This document shows, piece after piece, positions 5,088-5,093 of a DNA stretch of 5,093 bases. Made by a program: the position numbers and the translations under genes. Within the stretch, counting starts at the first letter, position 1; the number at the start of each line of letters is the position of its first letter. The notes under the pieces were generated by a model. It ran no database searches. It was not told where the DNA came from and saw nothing but the letters and a program-made list of their open reading frames with translations. Source of the DNA: Syntrophaceae bacterium CG2_30_49_12 (lineage in GTDB: Bacteria > Desulfobacterota > Syntrophia > Syntrophales > CG2-30-49-12); NCBI GenBank assembly GCA_001873675.1, contig MNZP01000205.1, forward strand, positions 1 to 5,093. The letters are read 5' to 3'.

Positions 5088-5093
5088 CTTTTC

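Larger units (their letters stand above)
4630..5093. other. Gene-poor repeat field upstream of aroK
   Basis: No intact gene is visible on either strand. The stretch holds two copies of a 28-base direct repeat, a fragment of an S23-type gene, a 19-base palindrome, GTTCACGG-type degenerate repeats, and an inverted-repeat element at the right end. The core GTAACTACTCAG occurs at 4719 (plus), 4896-4907 (minus), 4915-4926 (plus, one mismatch) and 5076-5087 (minus). No convincing -35/-10 promoter or tRNA was found. Confidence 0.8.

Overview
This window is a minus-strand gene cluster joining the end of aromatic amino-acid biosynthesis to a sirtuin and a fumarase, followed on its upstream side by about 460 bases of repeat-rich, gene-poor DNA. 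Read in the direction of transcription (right to left), the order is: repeat field with a broken S23-type gene (4630-5093), shikimate kinase aroK, chorismate synthase aroC, prephenate dehydrogenase tyrA, a Sir2-family NAD-dependent deacylase gene interrupted by an in-frame amber codon, a 121-base near-palindromic mobile-element-like insertion, and a class I [4Fe-4S] fumarate hydratase cut by the left window edge.

The genes are tightly packed: 44 bases between aroK and aroC, a 4-base ATGA overlap between aroC and tyrA, and 39 bases between tyrA and the sirtuin. The sirtuin and fumarase were probably once only 27 bases apart, before the palindromic element inserted exactly at the sirtuin stop codon. 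AroK phosphorylates shikimate, AroC makes chorismate two steps later, and TyrA takes prephenate towards tyrosine. The enzymes for the missing steps (EPSP synthase, chorismate mutase) are not in the window. Fumarase is a TCA/reductive-branch enzyme with no direct step in this pathway, so its linkage may simply be operon membership.

The organism is a bacterium, probably anaerobic. The standalone TyrA with a GGTGGIGRWF nucleotide-binding loop, the single-chain class I fumarase, and the S23 fragment together with heptamer and other intergenic repeat types remind me of Desulfobacterota (Syntrophales-like) genomes or metagenome bins. This is an impression from family recall, not a test. G+C is mixed: about 57% in a 180-base sample of aroC, and 40% and 53% in two samples of fumA.

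I see no convincing new multi-gene system. The points most worth a second look are the amber codon inside an otherwise intact sirtuin reading frame, the element that apparently duplicated that gene's stop codon, a glutamine at a normally invariant catalytic histidine of chorismate synthase, and the layered repeats upstream of aroK, including a decayed four-helix-bundle gene.
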